Shown here one piece after another: positions 45,787 through 57,076 of a stretch of 64,000 bases of DNA. Origin of the DNA: Ligula intestinalis (lineage: Eukaryota; Platyhelminthes; Cestoda; Diphyllobothriidea; Diphyllobothriidae); the NCBI GenBank assembly GCA_036362985.1, contig JAYGXS010000004.1, positions 31,719,953 through 31,783,952 on the forward strand, read 5' to 3'. The position numbers were made by a program, and so were the translations under genes. The first letter of the stretch is position 1. Each line of letters opens with the position of its first letter. The notes beneath the pieces are model-generated. The model had not been told where the DNA came from, did no database searches, and was given only the letters and a program-made list of their open reading frames with translations.

Positions 45787-45808
45787 GAAGAGAGAGAGAG
45801 AGAGCGAG
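45787..45808 (+). repeat. GA microsatellite
   Basis: GAAGAGAGAGAGAGAGAGCG-type run in the intron between exons E and F. Similar short GA/TC runs occur at 46658-46673, 47491-47507 and 57658-57670. Confidence 0.85.
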
Positions 45809-47490
45809 AGCGACGACCGCTGGCCTGTGGTGGCCCAACAACTACATCCTATAAATACTACAACACCTGGGAAAGCCATTACCCTTATCTGACTCCGGCC
45901 TTGGTGACAGATTGACGGAGAATCCAAACCAGCAGGTTAATACAAGTGTCTAATTTTATGTGAATTACTTTGACGAAGTTTGTCAAAGTCCTGTATAAGG
46001 AAAGAACAGAGACTCTCAGGGATGAAAGAAACACAAGTAGGTACGCTAAGAAGGTAATACCCAAAGAGACCGCCAGGTTTTTCCAACCGAGCCCGAGAAT
46101 ATAACACGCTTTTGCCGTAACTCAAATTGTCCACTGCGTCAGCGCACGGTCATAGGGTTCGTTTCGAAACTACTCCGTACTCCACAAGAAATACGGTAAA
46201 TAAACTGTCGACAGGCTCCGCAGTTACTTTGGCTAGTCGCACAGCCATCGCCGGAATGACCCATCATTGCTAATTAATGTGGAAAATAACTATTAATGAT
46301 AAACAGTTGTTTGCAACCAACATCCCGACGCCAGCCACAGTCCCCTGAACTGACTAAATTCCAATAAATCTTGTTGGCGGCACGATCACCGCTTCATCCA
46401 GCAGTCATTGCTGGAAGTACACGTTGATAATTGACAGCCGGTTCGCTCCAAAGAAGCTCAAACTCACTTCAGCATTTTCACATCAAGAAATGCGTCCAAA
46501 GTGGCAAATAAGTCAGCTATTTTAAAAGTCCTCTAGGTCATACGTATCACTGGTAGCAATCGGCTGCGTTCACCCGCAGCTGATATTACTACAGAAGGAG
46601 TAGGAATAGACAGGTGAATGCAGTACTCATTCAGACAACACCACACTATGCCTAAGGGGAGAGAGAGAGAGCGTGTGGGCTGCTGCGAGTGTACTTGACC
46701 ATTCACATCTTAATTCCTTGAAAACTCAATTCTGAGGTTTGAAATCCAATCACAAAGCAAGCATATACGATGTAGCCAAGAAAGGCTGCGCGTCATCAGA
46801 ATTTGAGTACCAGGAACATCGATCTACTTCAGCATCTAAAACCGACTGGTTCACTTCGCTTTGCATAATCCAGCTGGCACAATGTTCACCGGCGAGAGTT
46901 TCGGAATGCACCGGTTCACATGAATACTCGGGTATGACTGCAGGGGGATTTCGAGTGTATGCATATCGCCAACAACCACTAGGATCATCTTTTTTTCGAA
47001 GTTGTGCATATTGTTTTAGCTCACGAGCCCATTACGGGGGCGGCAACGCTAGACGCTGTGCAAGCATGACACTCACTATCAAACAAAATTACGCGAAACT
47101 AATGCACGTCGTTTGCGACGACAGCGACTGGCCACATCCCACGACCGTAACACGAGACACTCAGGATGTCTTGAGCATAAGAAGGCGGGCTGCAGCCAAA
47201 CTAAAGTGTGAACCCGCGGTAAAATTATTTTAATATACCTAGTGGTGGAAGCCAAAAGTGTAATTCACTCAGCGCTTCAACTGGTGTTCTGCTAGCTACA
47301 CACGCATATTTCAGTCATCCAAGCGACTAGCTGATAACTGCAATAAAGTCACCGTCAGAAACTACTGCAACACGGCTCTTAGTTCGGCAGAATGAAGGCG
47401 TTCATGGAAACAGCGAACATTAGTCGGCTGTGATAGTTTATAAGCGCATACGGCTTATTATAGCGTGAAAAGGTCGTGTTGCGTGGGTCT

Positions 47491-47507
47491 CTCTCTCTCT
47501 CTCTCTG
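47491..47507 (+). repeat. TC microsatellite next to exon E donor
   Basis: A (TC)8 run on the plus strand, GA on the transcribed strand, about 30 bases into the intron that follows exon E of the WNK-like gene. A purine repeat this close to a donor could affect splice choice; that is inference only. Confidence 0.8.
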
Positions 47508-47537
47508 ATAGTAGGTCCCCTGGCTAAGCAAACTCAC

Positions 47538-47834
47538 CGTGAATTTCTTGGCTACCATTGAGGGGGGAGGGATCGGTTGACCGACCTTACTAGCCGCAGT
47601 ACGAGCTGGGGCAGGAACAGGGGGCACACAAGCGGAGACCGCGCCCGGCTTTGCAGCAACCGGTGACTGAGGGTGTGGTGGGAGGGAGGAAGCAGAAGTC
47701 TGCAGCGGGGACACCGGAGTCACAAGGAACTTTGGACTGCCAGGGGCCGTCTTAACAACCTCAGGAGCGGCTGCTGGACCAGCATGAGCCACCGGAGATC
47801 GGGCAGCTAGGGTTATGGGAACTGCGCCGGAGAC
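47538..47834 (-). CDS. WNK-like gene, exon E
   Basis: A 297 bp minus-strand exon (99 codons) between CCTCTTCAG and GTGAGT, phase 0 at both ends. It encodes VSGAVPITLAARSPVAHAGP, then SPKFLVTPVSPLQTSASSLP and a Pro/Ala-rich tail ending PPPSMVAKKFT. Low-complexity regulatory tail, no fold recognised. The end KKFT pairs with V of exon F to form a K-F-T-V motif. The intron on the right (to exon D) is 2.5 kb. Confidence 0.65.
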
Positions 47835-49692
47835 CTGAAGAGGATAAGGACCGATCAGTAGGAGACACCTAGTTGGGGCAGAAGCGGGCGGGTTTGGGAA
47901 GGTGAACGGGTGGAATCCTACTTTGGATCCCGTGTAGCTCAACTTACCTGAGGTCCAACTTAACATTCTGGAGTTAGATTAGCATAACTCGCGGCGCGAT
48001 GCGCCAAGCACATCTTAAATTTGCGTGTGCAATAACCTTACGTTAGTTTACATTGATTGGCTCATTTAACTTATCTCTGTGTAAGTTCAGTTTTCAGTTT
48101 AGTTTCCAGCTGATCATTATGTTGACTATTTTTATTTAAGCTTTGGGTCATTTTTTAGTTAGTTGAGTTTAGTTTCAGTTAGTTACTTTTTAAATTTATT
48201 TCCCAATATTTGCCTAACTGCACATTTTATGTATTGCGCGCTTTCTGTTGACAAGCATTAAATGGTTTAAATAATTATTCCCGTTTTTCTACTTTATAAA
48301 CCTTATTTTTTATTTATATTCCATTTCCTTTGTATTGCCCAAACTGCATACTCTTTATTTCATCAGGTGCTGTATTACGAAAGGATGAGGCTCTCACATG
48401 CTGATCTGGGACCCAAACTAGAACTCTACTAGTGATTGTACCCACCACGACAAACTGACTAGAAGATAAGAAAGTGGCGAATTAGGTTAAAAACGCTCGC
48501 TTGTGGCATAAGTTGTAGTCTTTTAAAGTCGAAACTCCTCAGATTAGCTTCAACGAGAATGAGTGTTCAGGTCTTTAGTTATGCAGTAGCCAGCAGATGG
48601 AAATCGTCTGCAGTCAATCGATAGAGTGGAAGTCGTTATTGAGCATGGAAGTGGAATGAAGGAAGCCAAAGAAAGGGAAACGCATCACCAGCTTCGCAGA
48701 TCAAAGAGGTTCTCACCTAGTATTACCTGAGCAAATGCTACCGTTGGTTATCTTGATCCAAGTCCTCATGCGAATTTGGTTTTGTTTTGGACTCGAACAA
48801 ACTGCAGAAGTGCATACAAAGTCGACCCAACTATAGGACATAGGGAAACGGTCGAACAACCTATTTGAAGCACGACAAACATCTTGGAAACCAAGAGTTC
48901 CGTGAGTTGCCGTAGACGCCAACAGCATAGCGTGACAGAACGAACGCAGAAAGTAGACAGTGTGCAGTATGTGCGGTGCTTATAAAAGGCTAGATTTCAG
49001 TACAGTAGTCACCGGTTATTAAGCCCAAGCCAGCTTGGGACGGAATTTTACATAGCAAAATCTGCCGGGTAAAAAGCCCAGTCGCCGGCTTCAAAGCCCA
49101 GTTTTCCAACAAGATAGAGTGAAATTCTCATCTCTCTGCGTGCGCAACTGGTTACGTGTCGCAAATTTTTTTGTTATTACGTAAAATACAGACAAACAGC
49201 ATTCTTTTCTTGTACATAACCAAGCTCTACACATAATACAGTACGTATGTAATGTATAGTTCCTATCCTGCGTTTGCTAATCAAGAACTAGGACTCTCCG
49301 CTTGATGCGCCCGCCGCTTATCAAGCCCAATTTGGTCTGGGCCCGAGATGGGTTTAATAGCCGGCGACTACTGTGCCACAAACTTGATAGAACATGAGCT
49401 GTTGGTCTTAGATGCTTGATTACATTATCAACCTCACATTATCTTGGTAACGATCGATAAAGGACGTAAACCCCTATCACTCCCCCTCCCTCTCCCCTTC
49501 CCCGTGCGACCGACAACTGCTCTGTGCCTTGCACTTTTAATCGTGCTTGACAGGCCTTCACTGTAACCTGAACTGTCTTCCTTCGATAACTGCCTTCCCC
49601 TTCTCTTCTTCCTCATCATGCGTCCCACACACTTAAGGACAACAACTCAAACTCTAGTAGATAGGGCTATCTGCTATTGCTCTCTGACTATG

Positions 49693-49760
49693 TCTCTGAT
49701 GACGAATCCGCGACAGATGTCAAAACGTCAGGCGAAAAAAGTATCGATCGAGTCGTCTTC
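49693..49760 (+). repeat. Penelope-tail-related dispersed repeat
   Basis: TCTCTGATGACGAATCCGCG, GATGTCAAAACGTCAGGCGA and CGATCGAGTCGTCTTCTTCT, matching 61158-61235 in the same orientation. It lies in the intron between exons D and E. The block GATGATGAATC...GTCGAAACGTC also follows the Penelope-like element at 42980. Confidence 0.65.
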
Positions 49761-50378
49761 TTCTTCTTCTCAACTCAAGCTCTATTTATGCATTAAGTTT
49801 TAACCTTCTAGGTCCACACCTAAGTGGACAGTTTGTTTTATCTTCCTAAAAGGCGATGACCGTATGCAGTATTCTAGAATAAACTGAGCGCGCTGTAAAG
49901 ATTAGGCTTGATCGAAAACTCCGATGGGTCATAACTGGTTTCCAGCCTTCTTATTCATGCTACGCCGATGCAATAACGTCGCCCTCTTGCATGTGTAGCA
50001 TGGGGCCTAACTGATTCAAGCCAACTCAGAATAAAGAGGTGTGAATTTGTACTTCAGGACTTCGATGACCTTGCCCAACAAATTGCACATTATGGGGGGG
50101 GGAGCATTGATTAGTGAGACTCACCTAAGGACAGGTGAATGCTTTGAGCTCCCTATTAGTAATAAGGTGACTAAAAGCGCATAGATAAAGAAAAAAAGAA
50201 AAACAAGACTTCAGTTATATGCTTGCACGGGAAGACGAAATAATAAAATAAAATATGACTACTCACTAAGTACGAGTAGTATAATAAGCATGTGTTATTC
50301 TCTTCCATGTGAATAAAATGTTTGTGAAGAGAAAGAGAAATGGCAAACATGTAACAAACGGAAAAGCAGGGAGCCTAC

Positions 50379-50822
50379 CGCCGGTGTGGATGATTGGCCA
50401 GCTCCGCCTGCCTCACTGACGAGACTACTCGGCGGGACGACAGGCTGAGAGGGCGGAGCCTGGGTGGGTGCTGCAGCACTTGTTTGTTGCGGCTGAGGCG
50501 GTTGCTGATGTTGCTGCTGACTGCTTAACAGGGTTGCCTGAAGATTAAGCAGTTGATTGAGGTCCTGAGCACTGAGTGCGGCCAAAGCAGCCGGGAGCGG
50601 CAGCTGAATAGGTGAACCCGTCGGCACGAACTGGGTTTGAGAGAGTTGTTGAGGGAGCAGATGTGCTGGTGGCTGGTGAGGACCCAAACCGCCGCCGCCG
50701 GTGGACGGGAGTGGCGCCCAATGTGAGGTTGCCGCGGCCTGAAGGGAGGCGGTAGGCGAATTTGTCCACAAGCCGCTTGGAAAGCAGGCGAGGAGGGCTG
50801 GATTCGAGTAGAGAGCAGCAAG
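50379..50822 (-). CDS. WNK-like gene, exon D
   Basis: A 444 bp minus-strand exon (148 codons) between CTCTCCCTACAG and GTAGGC, phase 0 at both ends. It encodes LAALYSNPALLACFPSGLWT and NSPTASLQAAATSHWAPLPS, a Gln/Pro-rich stretch and AALAALSAQDLNQLLNLQAT LLSS followed by QQQHQQPPQPQQ. The AQDLNQLLNLQATLL segment is predicted helical. No enzyme domain. Two other frames on this strand are also open but lack splice sites; this frame is chosen because it joins both neighbours in phase. Confidence 0.65.
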
Positions 50823-51112
50823 CTGTAGGGAGAGAAGTCGGATTAGCATGGGGCAAAAAGGGAGGGAGAGTAGTGAGGGTAAAACGGACACTTGTATTCG
50901 CTGAACAGTGTTTTGTTAGCCTGTTAGGTTAGTAACACGCGGCCACTGTACTGGTTCTTTAAGGAAGCGACAACAGGTGACTGCGCGCTTAAGCACCAAC
51001 TGGCGAGAAGTTCAGACCATGGTTTGCAATAAGTTAATGGTTGGAAAGCTCTCCCTACATTTATCCTACGAAACAGAAGGGGATATTTGAGATTGCGCTG
51101 ATGTATTTGACT

Positions 51113-51178
51113 TATTTGTGAAAACCTCGGTGGCTTTAATACAGCCAACGCTCTAACCACCTGAGCTACGAGAGTCAT
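51113..51178 (-). repeat. tRNA-derived SINE-like copy 2, box B lost
   Basis: Minus-strand unit starting ATGACTCTCG with box A TAGCTCAGGTGG (plus-strand 51157-51168), GGTTAGAGCG and the anticodon-like arm GGCTGTATTAAAGCC. It then jumps to CACCGAGGTTTTCACAA, so the T-arm with box B is missing. It shares the loop GTATTAA and both flanks with the copy at 44003. It lies in the intron between exons C and D. Confidence 0.65.
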
Positions 51179-53153
51179 AAGTTTAAGTAAACTTTAATCA
51201 AGCTATCTACTGCAATGTATGACGTACTTAAATCTGCTCCAGTTCCTATGGAATAAATGGCCCGGCAGTCCTCTAGTGGATTCTACACTGATTACCTAGG
51301 AAAGTCTACTTGGGCAGTCAGCTTATTGTATGAGAGCTGGTCAAATGAATCATTCAAATTTGCTAGACCTCCCCACTTATTGAGCTATTTTTTTCCTTTC
51401 CATGCATCACTGAACATTATTTAACTGTATGTATGATACTGACTAACTGATCGAACGGGGAACGGAATCTGCTTCTTTACTTACTCGTATTACCCCATTG
51501 CAAAGTTGTTAGTTTAAAACCGCGGCTGCGGTCGACAGAAAAAATGGTCGTTTTTCCTGCCTGAGCGTAAAATTAAGCACTACAGCAAATTACTGCCCAA
51601 TATGCCGGTCTGGGAGTTGGAAGAGGAGCAAATTTTAGTCCGAACCAGCACCGCAAACTTTATGTGTCATCAAAGTTTCAAATACAAGAGCACCTATTAC
51701 GGAAAACACGAACGATTGTGAAGCCGGTAAATTGGACTTTTGGAGTATTCACGTGACGGAATCAGAAGACTGTCCTGATCACACTGCTCGCTTGGACAAG
51801 CCACAGTGTCCACATTCGAGAACAAACTGACCATACCGGATTTTGAAGTGACGAATGACAATTATTTCATAACGAGAGCAGGCTATCGCATCTCTCACAA
51901 GGGAGGCATTTCTATCTGGTTTTTTGTGTAGTATAAGCAGAGTTTCGGTGAGCAGACGGCTATAAGTGTTTTGTCAACTCCTATTCCTCAAATAAGCTGG
52001 TCTGAAGATTTCATCAACACTATATAACTCTGCAGACTGAAGAACATTATTGAAAAAAGGAAAGTTTGGATCAGGGATTGGTACAACCTCTAACTCACTA
52101 GCCATCATCAGCTAGCCATACCCAAATCCACGTGGTGCACCACCTAAGGCTCGAACGCGCGGCCTGCTGATTAGAAGTTCAACCATATAAACATTGAGCC
52201 AAAATATTGGAATATTAACACTGGTGGATGGACATTCACAGAAGGGTTGCGGGACTCAACTGTCGTGAGGCTGCTGACGAGATTCGAGTGTGAGCGCCGA
52301 GGCAGAACAGGATAAGGGAGCGGGAAGCACAGCAGACGGGTCCCCGTTGCGGTTCCTCCCGCTCTCACAGCGGCCAAGTTCTGCTACACCCATCTCCTTA
52401 TCTCCCTTCCTGTCCATCTGTGTTTTTGATGACGGAGCAGCCCCCCGACCATACTGCTCCGATTCCTCCTTCTCGCCGCGGAGATTGAGGCCCAGCCGGC
52501 GGGGCTCCGGATCCAACACGGAATACTAGCAAGCCAGCCAGCCAGGACGAGGGAGCGCCGTAACCGATCGGTGAGCGTTGATCCACCAATACATCACTTT
52601 GTGTAGTTCCTCTTCATCCATAGCTTTTAACCAATAACCACATTGGTCCTCATCCTCGGCCTTTGATCTAAACGATCTAGGCCTCAGATAACAAATAATC
52701 TTTCGAAAAATTTACTCCGACTGCATACAAACACTGCTGAATAAAGCAAAACAACTAGCGCACAGCATTTGCTACCAGGAGCGTGGCCCCATTAGAAGAC
52801 GCTAATGATGTGTCCTACAGAAGTAGCTACGACCCACTTTGTGATGTGGAGCACCAGTGGGAAGTTTCAAAGAGCACTTAGTGGCACTCTCTCTCGGAAA
52901 ACGGTATTACAAACCAGGACACCGAAAGAGCCTACGCATTCGGACTACTTAGCAGGATGTACCGTCTGGCAACACGAGATTCAAGGTACGTACAGGCAGC
53001 AAAGAACTCAGCCGCGCTCAAAATTGGCTGCATTCAAGACTTCTGCATCTAGCCAGTGGTGACGAAGAGGTGAACCAAGTTACAGCTCAGAATACCCCGT
53101 AAACGTGCATGAAGGCGGTCAACATCTGTCGGATATACTGTGGAAAGATACTT

Positions 53154-53273
53154 AGATAGAGAAGTACAAGGCGTTGTGATCACCAGAATCTTACTTTTAC
53201 TTGTCTGAGCTTTCGGGCTCAGACAAGTAAAAGTACGATTCCGGTGATCGCAACGTCTTCTTCTTCTCTATCT
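53154..53273. repeat. Long near-perfect hairpin in intron C-D
   Basis: Left arm 53154-53210 pairs with right arm 53217-53273 around the loop TTTCGG. The central 20 bases of each arm match almost perfectly (TTACTTTTACTTGTCTGAGC against GCTCAGACAAGTAAAAGTAC), and the match continues to AGATAGAGAAG/CTTCTCTATCT. Part of the right arm (GTGATCGCAACG to CTGGGATGCGAAC) is repeated directly at 53393-53441. It begins about 310 bases past the exon C donor. Confidence 0.85.
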
Positions 53274-53581
53274 ACACATATACCTGGGATGCGAACAAAT
53301 GCCTCCTTCTCCTTCCCCCATAACGGTTGATTGGCCCCTGCGTCCTGTAACTATTGCTTGTCTTTCGTTTACACCTTTATCTCTGACGATGGTGATCGCA
53401 ACGCCTTTTCCTCTATCTAAACACATACCTGGGATGCGAACATTTGCCACAAAGAAACTTACTCTGTAGGCCTCTTCTATAGACTAAGATGCAGATGATG
53501 ATGAGACCAGAGTTTCACTAGTTTTTATAATTTACAGCATCAGCAAAAAGGACAAATGGACTTTGCCACACAAAAACGTAC

Positions 53582-55503
53582 ACTGTCCTGAGCTTGAGAA
53601 GAAGAGACAGCTGGATGCACTTCATGCAGTGCCGGTGGCCGTCCAGCACTCGTGACGGCTGACGCGACGGCGGCAGCGGCTGGAAGGTTGTTCAGCAGAG
53701 TCGAAGGGATCGAGATATGATAAGCACCACCACCACCACCAGCAGCTGATTGAGCGCCCACTCCCAAGTGAGGGTTCTGTTGTTGTTGTTGTTGCGCTAC
53801 TGGCATTCCAGACACAAGCTGTTGTGTGGAGGAGGAAGAAGAGCCTAACACCTGCTGCTGTTGCTGCGGTTGACGGTTCTGTGGAGGCGCCACAGCTGTT
53901 GGCTGTGATCGCATATATGTCGGGTGAGTTTGTGATTGGGCTAGCGACTGGGGTGGGGTGGGAGCTGCCGATCCGCCCACAGCCGCCTGACACCCATAAT
54001 GACTAGTTACTGGGTTTGGATAGGCTGCGCCAGGGATTGAGCCCAGAGTTAAGTCGGACTGCGTGGGCATTGACTGCAGGGAGCTGCGGCTTGGGCGATG
54101 AGTCGTTTGTCCTGACGGCAGTGAAATGACAGACCCTGCCGGAGAAGAGGGCGGCAAACTGCTCGAAAACATGTTCTGGTGGTGCATCAACAAGTTTGAA
54201 GCATTGGCAGGTAATGAGGGTGTAGCAACCACTGATACTGTGGCTCGCCTACTTTCTACCACGCTCGGGGGTGTCGGAAAGTGACCCGCGGCGTATGGTG
54301 GTACAGAACCATAGGGTAGGCTGTAGTAGGTGGTATCTGTGAGGGTTGCAGGTGGGGGCGCGGCAGCTTCAGCAGTGGGCGGATGATTAACTGATGCGGC
54401 ATTGGCCTTCTGTGAGGCTCGATCAGGGGCATATGGTAGACCGCGGAGGGTCATCATCAAAGAAAGGGCATCATCGAAGGTGAGTGAACCATCGTTGGCC
54501 GACATAGGTACCTCAACGAGCCGAACCGATCCATTTGATTGATTGCTCATTGGAGTGGAGACAATCCTATCCATATTGGGCGATTGCATGTTCAAAGGGG
54601 CGGTGGGAGCAGAGGGGATCACAACGGTGGGCCGCTGGATATAGTGCACCTCCTCGTCGGGGGTGACAACAATGGAGCCAAAACTGGGAGGTCGAAATAC
54701 GCGCGTGCGGACAGCCACCGGACAGGAGTCATCCTGAGTGACAATGAGACAGTGGTGGGAGGGTAGGGGCAGGAGAGAGATATCGCGTAGGGGCGCGGTC
54801 GAGCCCTCAGCAGCAACACCCCTCTGGGGGTTACGACAGCAGAGTACAGACTGGCGTTCTGGTAGAGAGATCATGTGTCCGGGACTGGTGGCGTCACCCG
54901 GTACGACCAGTATGGGAGTTCGACGTACTTTAGAGTTCATATGGTTGGCGATCTGCGCGAGCAGGGATTGGGCATAAACTGGTACCTTGAGTGTAATGAA
55001 GACTTCCGTATCCCGCTGAGCATATGGAAGGTTGGGGTGTTGGGTAGTGGCGTAGGACTGCAATGATTCGGCACCCTCTCCAAGGCCCATTGGGTACTGC
55101 GTGGGACCGCAGCCTGCAAACTCGTGGGTGGACTTTGAAGGGTTTATGAAATTGGACGCAGGTACGCCCGACCCGGGAGGAATGGTATTTTCTCCTCCTG
55201 CCGGGTAGTTGTAGAAATTTGTGGGCAGCGGTGAAACCTCCTCCAGAGCGCTGTGGTAACTGAGAGATGTGATAGAGTGGTCGGGAAGAGGAACGTTGAA
55301 CGCAGAGTGGTCGTTCTGAAAGATAGGCTGTACACTACTAGCACTAGCTGCGTGAGATACTGTGGGAGGCATTGGCATCTGATTTTGGGGTAAAACGTTG
55401 TAGTCAACCGGTAGCTGAGTCATAGCAGATTGAATTGGAGCACCACGAAAGCGATCGACTGGCGAATCTGCTGCAGGCGAAGACCCGCTCGCATCCTCAT
55501 CAT
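53582..55503 (-). CDS. WNK-like gene, exon C (large low-complexity exon)
   Basis: A 1,922 bp minus-strand exon between TTGTTCTAG (acceptor, 55504) and GTACGT (donor, 53581), entered in phase 2 (needs one base from exon B) and left in phase 0; 640 codons without a stop. It starts DEDASGSSPAADSPVDRFRG. A fairly ordered stretch lies at about residues 160-330 (RDTEVFITLKVPVYAQSLLA, MNSKVRRTPILVVPG, CLIVTQDDSCPVAVRTRVF, SIVVTPDEEVHYIQRPTVVI). Ser/Pro/Gln-rich sequence with polyQ (5 and 6 Gln) and polyGly follows, ending SAGRPPALHEVHPAVSSSQA QDS. I do not recognise a fold in the ordered stretch. Such long disordered tails are typical of WNK kinases. Because codon 1 is not an ATG in context, I treat this as an internal exon rather than a separate gene. 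Confidence 0.75.
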
Positions 55504-56697
55504 CTAGAACAAGAAGAGGAGAGAAAGATGGAAATAGAGATCAGCGACGTCCCGCGAATAGTGCTATCGCTCATCTGAGGTTTCCATTTTTTGATGGTCC
55601 AAACTACAGAAAGCCCTTGTAGCAAGGTAAAGTTGTCTGCCTTATAAAAAATTCTTGATTAGCAATCGATAAAGGAAGAGCATATTTCTGAAGCAAACTT
55701 TCACAACAAAAGCAGGTCGAGCCACGAATTGATTGGAGCCCCGTCCTTCAATGAGAATCCAGTCAATCGCTATATCCATCTAGCGCCATTATAAAGAGAT
55801 ATACGCCGTTACCTACAGACTGGCATTACTGATGTTTAATTTGTCCCTACCTCCTATAACCGTTCTTTGTTGTGTTGCCGCGTTCACCCCTGGAGGTGGA
55901 CTCCACTAAAGGTTCGAAAACGCAGATGAATAAAGAAATGTTTCTGGCGATCAAACAGCTAACTATTTTTCTAAATGCAAATCACAACAACAGAAAATTA
56001 ACATCGTCTTCTTACCTTCAACATTTATGTTGACTATTCATACAAATTGGGACATATTTTATCGAAAACAGGCATACAAATATTCCTTAGATAACAGTCT
56101 ATTATAGGGCTCAACAAGGAAACCAAGGCTCAGAATTCTGTAGTAAGTGACGGTAATAATGGTAATTTACTTTAAGTGTATTATTCATCGTCTTAATCTT
56201 CTTTTCAATTATCCTACGTGTTTTAGTTGCTATATATATTAGATTTTTATAATATTGTTCCTATGACCACCGCTTCCGTATTACAGAATTATGGAGGTTT
56301 GGTTTCCGTGGTGAGCCCTATAATGGACAGCTACCATTCTTTGGTATCGAATACAATCGTCCTTGAAGCTAGGGTGTTTCTCTGCAATACTATTTTTTAA
56401 ATTTCAGAATAATTCTGTCCCCGAACAGCAGATGTAATTGCGCTAAGGGTTTCCAAACTACATGCTACACACTTTCCGTGTAGGGAGAAAGAATCACACA
56501 TTTCTCTGCGCCATTAAGAAGATGCCAAGTGAATCAGGTAAGATTTTGCAATGGATATGGACCACCTAGAAGACTTTACTAGGAACAAGCTGAGTGAATG
56601 CATATTTCACAGTCCTACAAAATCTTATCACTCCAGTCTCTAAAAAAATCAACAGATATGCCTTTTCTCTAATAAAGGCAATCAGAGGAAGGCATAC

Positions 56698-57076
56698 CGA
56701 AATCACTGGAGCACTCCATCAACGCCGAACTGTTGGGCCCCATGGCAAAGGCCTCCGAGGAGCCAACTAAATTCGAGGCCGCTGGGGCAATAGCACCGGT
56801 TTCGGGCAGCATAACAGTACCTTCGGGGATCATGGTAGGGGGTGGAATCAGCAGGGGAACGTGACCATCCGCGGCACACGCCTGACTGCTCACACTCCAG
56901 TCATTAACTTGTTTTGCAGGCAGCAGTTCGGGCGAGAGATGTGGATAGAAAACGTAGTCGTAATTCAACTTGATAGAGTTTTCATCCTCCTTAAGGGCAG
57001 CCAGTATTCTTGCGACAGCTTCTTTGATCGCCCTGTCAATCTCCTCGTTTAACTGGGTGTAGCCGTGGCCTTGAAA
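56698..57076 (-). CDS. WNK-like gene, exon B (second half of CCT/PF2-like domain)
   Basis: A 379 bp minus-strand exon between TACCTTTTAG and GTATGC; phase 0 entry, phase 1 exit. It encodes FQGHGYTQLNEEIDRAIKEA VARILAALKEDENSIKLNYD YVFYPHLSPELLPAKQ and then a Pro/Ala/Ser-rich region ending MECSSDF. The first 35 residues look like the helical end of the WNK PF2-like (CCT) domain. In vertebrate WNKs the strand F.F....D.P.EIA is followed by a phenylalanine-containing turn and a helix leading to a Ser/Asp/Glu-rich end. Joined to exon A it reads DTTDDIKLFQGHGYTQ. Confidence 0.65.

Noticed and set aside
46739..47233. 164-codon frame on the plus strand inside the intron between exons E and F
   Set aside because: No recognised motif, no splice context and opposite to the gene; repeat-like and Cys/Ser-rich composition. 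Probably chance.
53622..53993. Overlapping open frames (100-123 codons) antisense or shifted within exons C and D
   Set aside because: They arise from low-complexity CAG/CCA-type repeats of the real exon frame and have no start or splice support.
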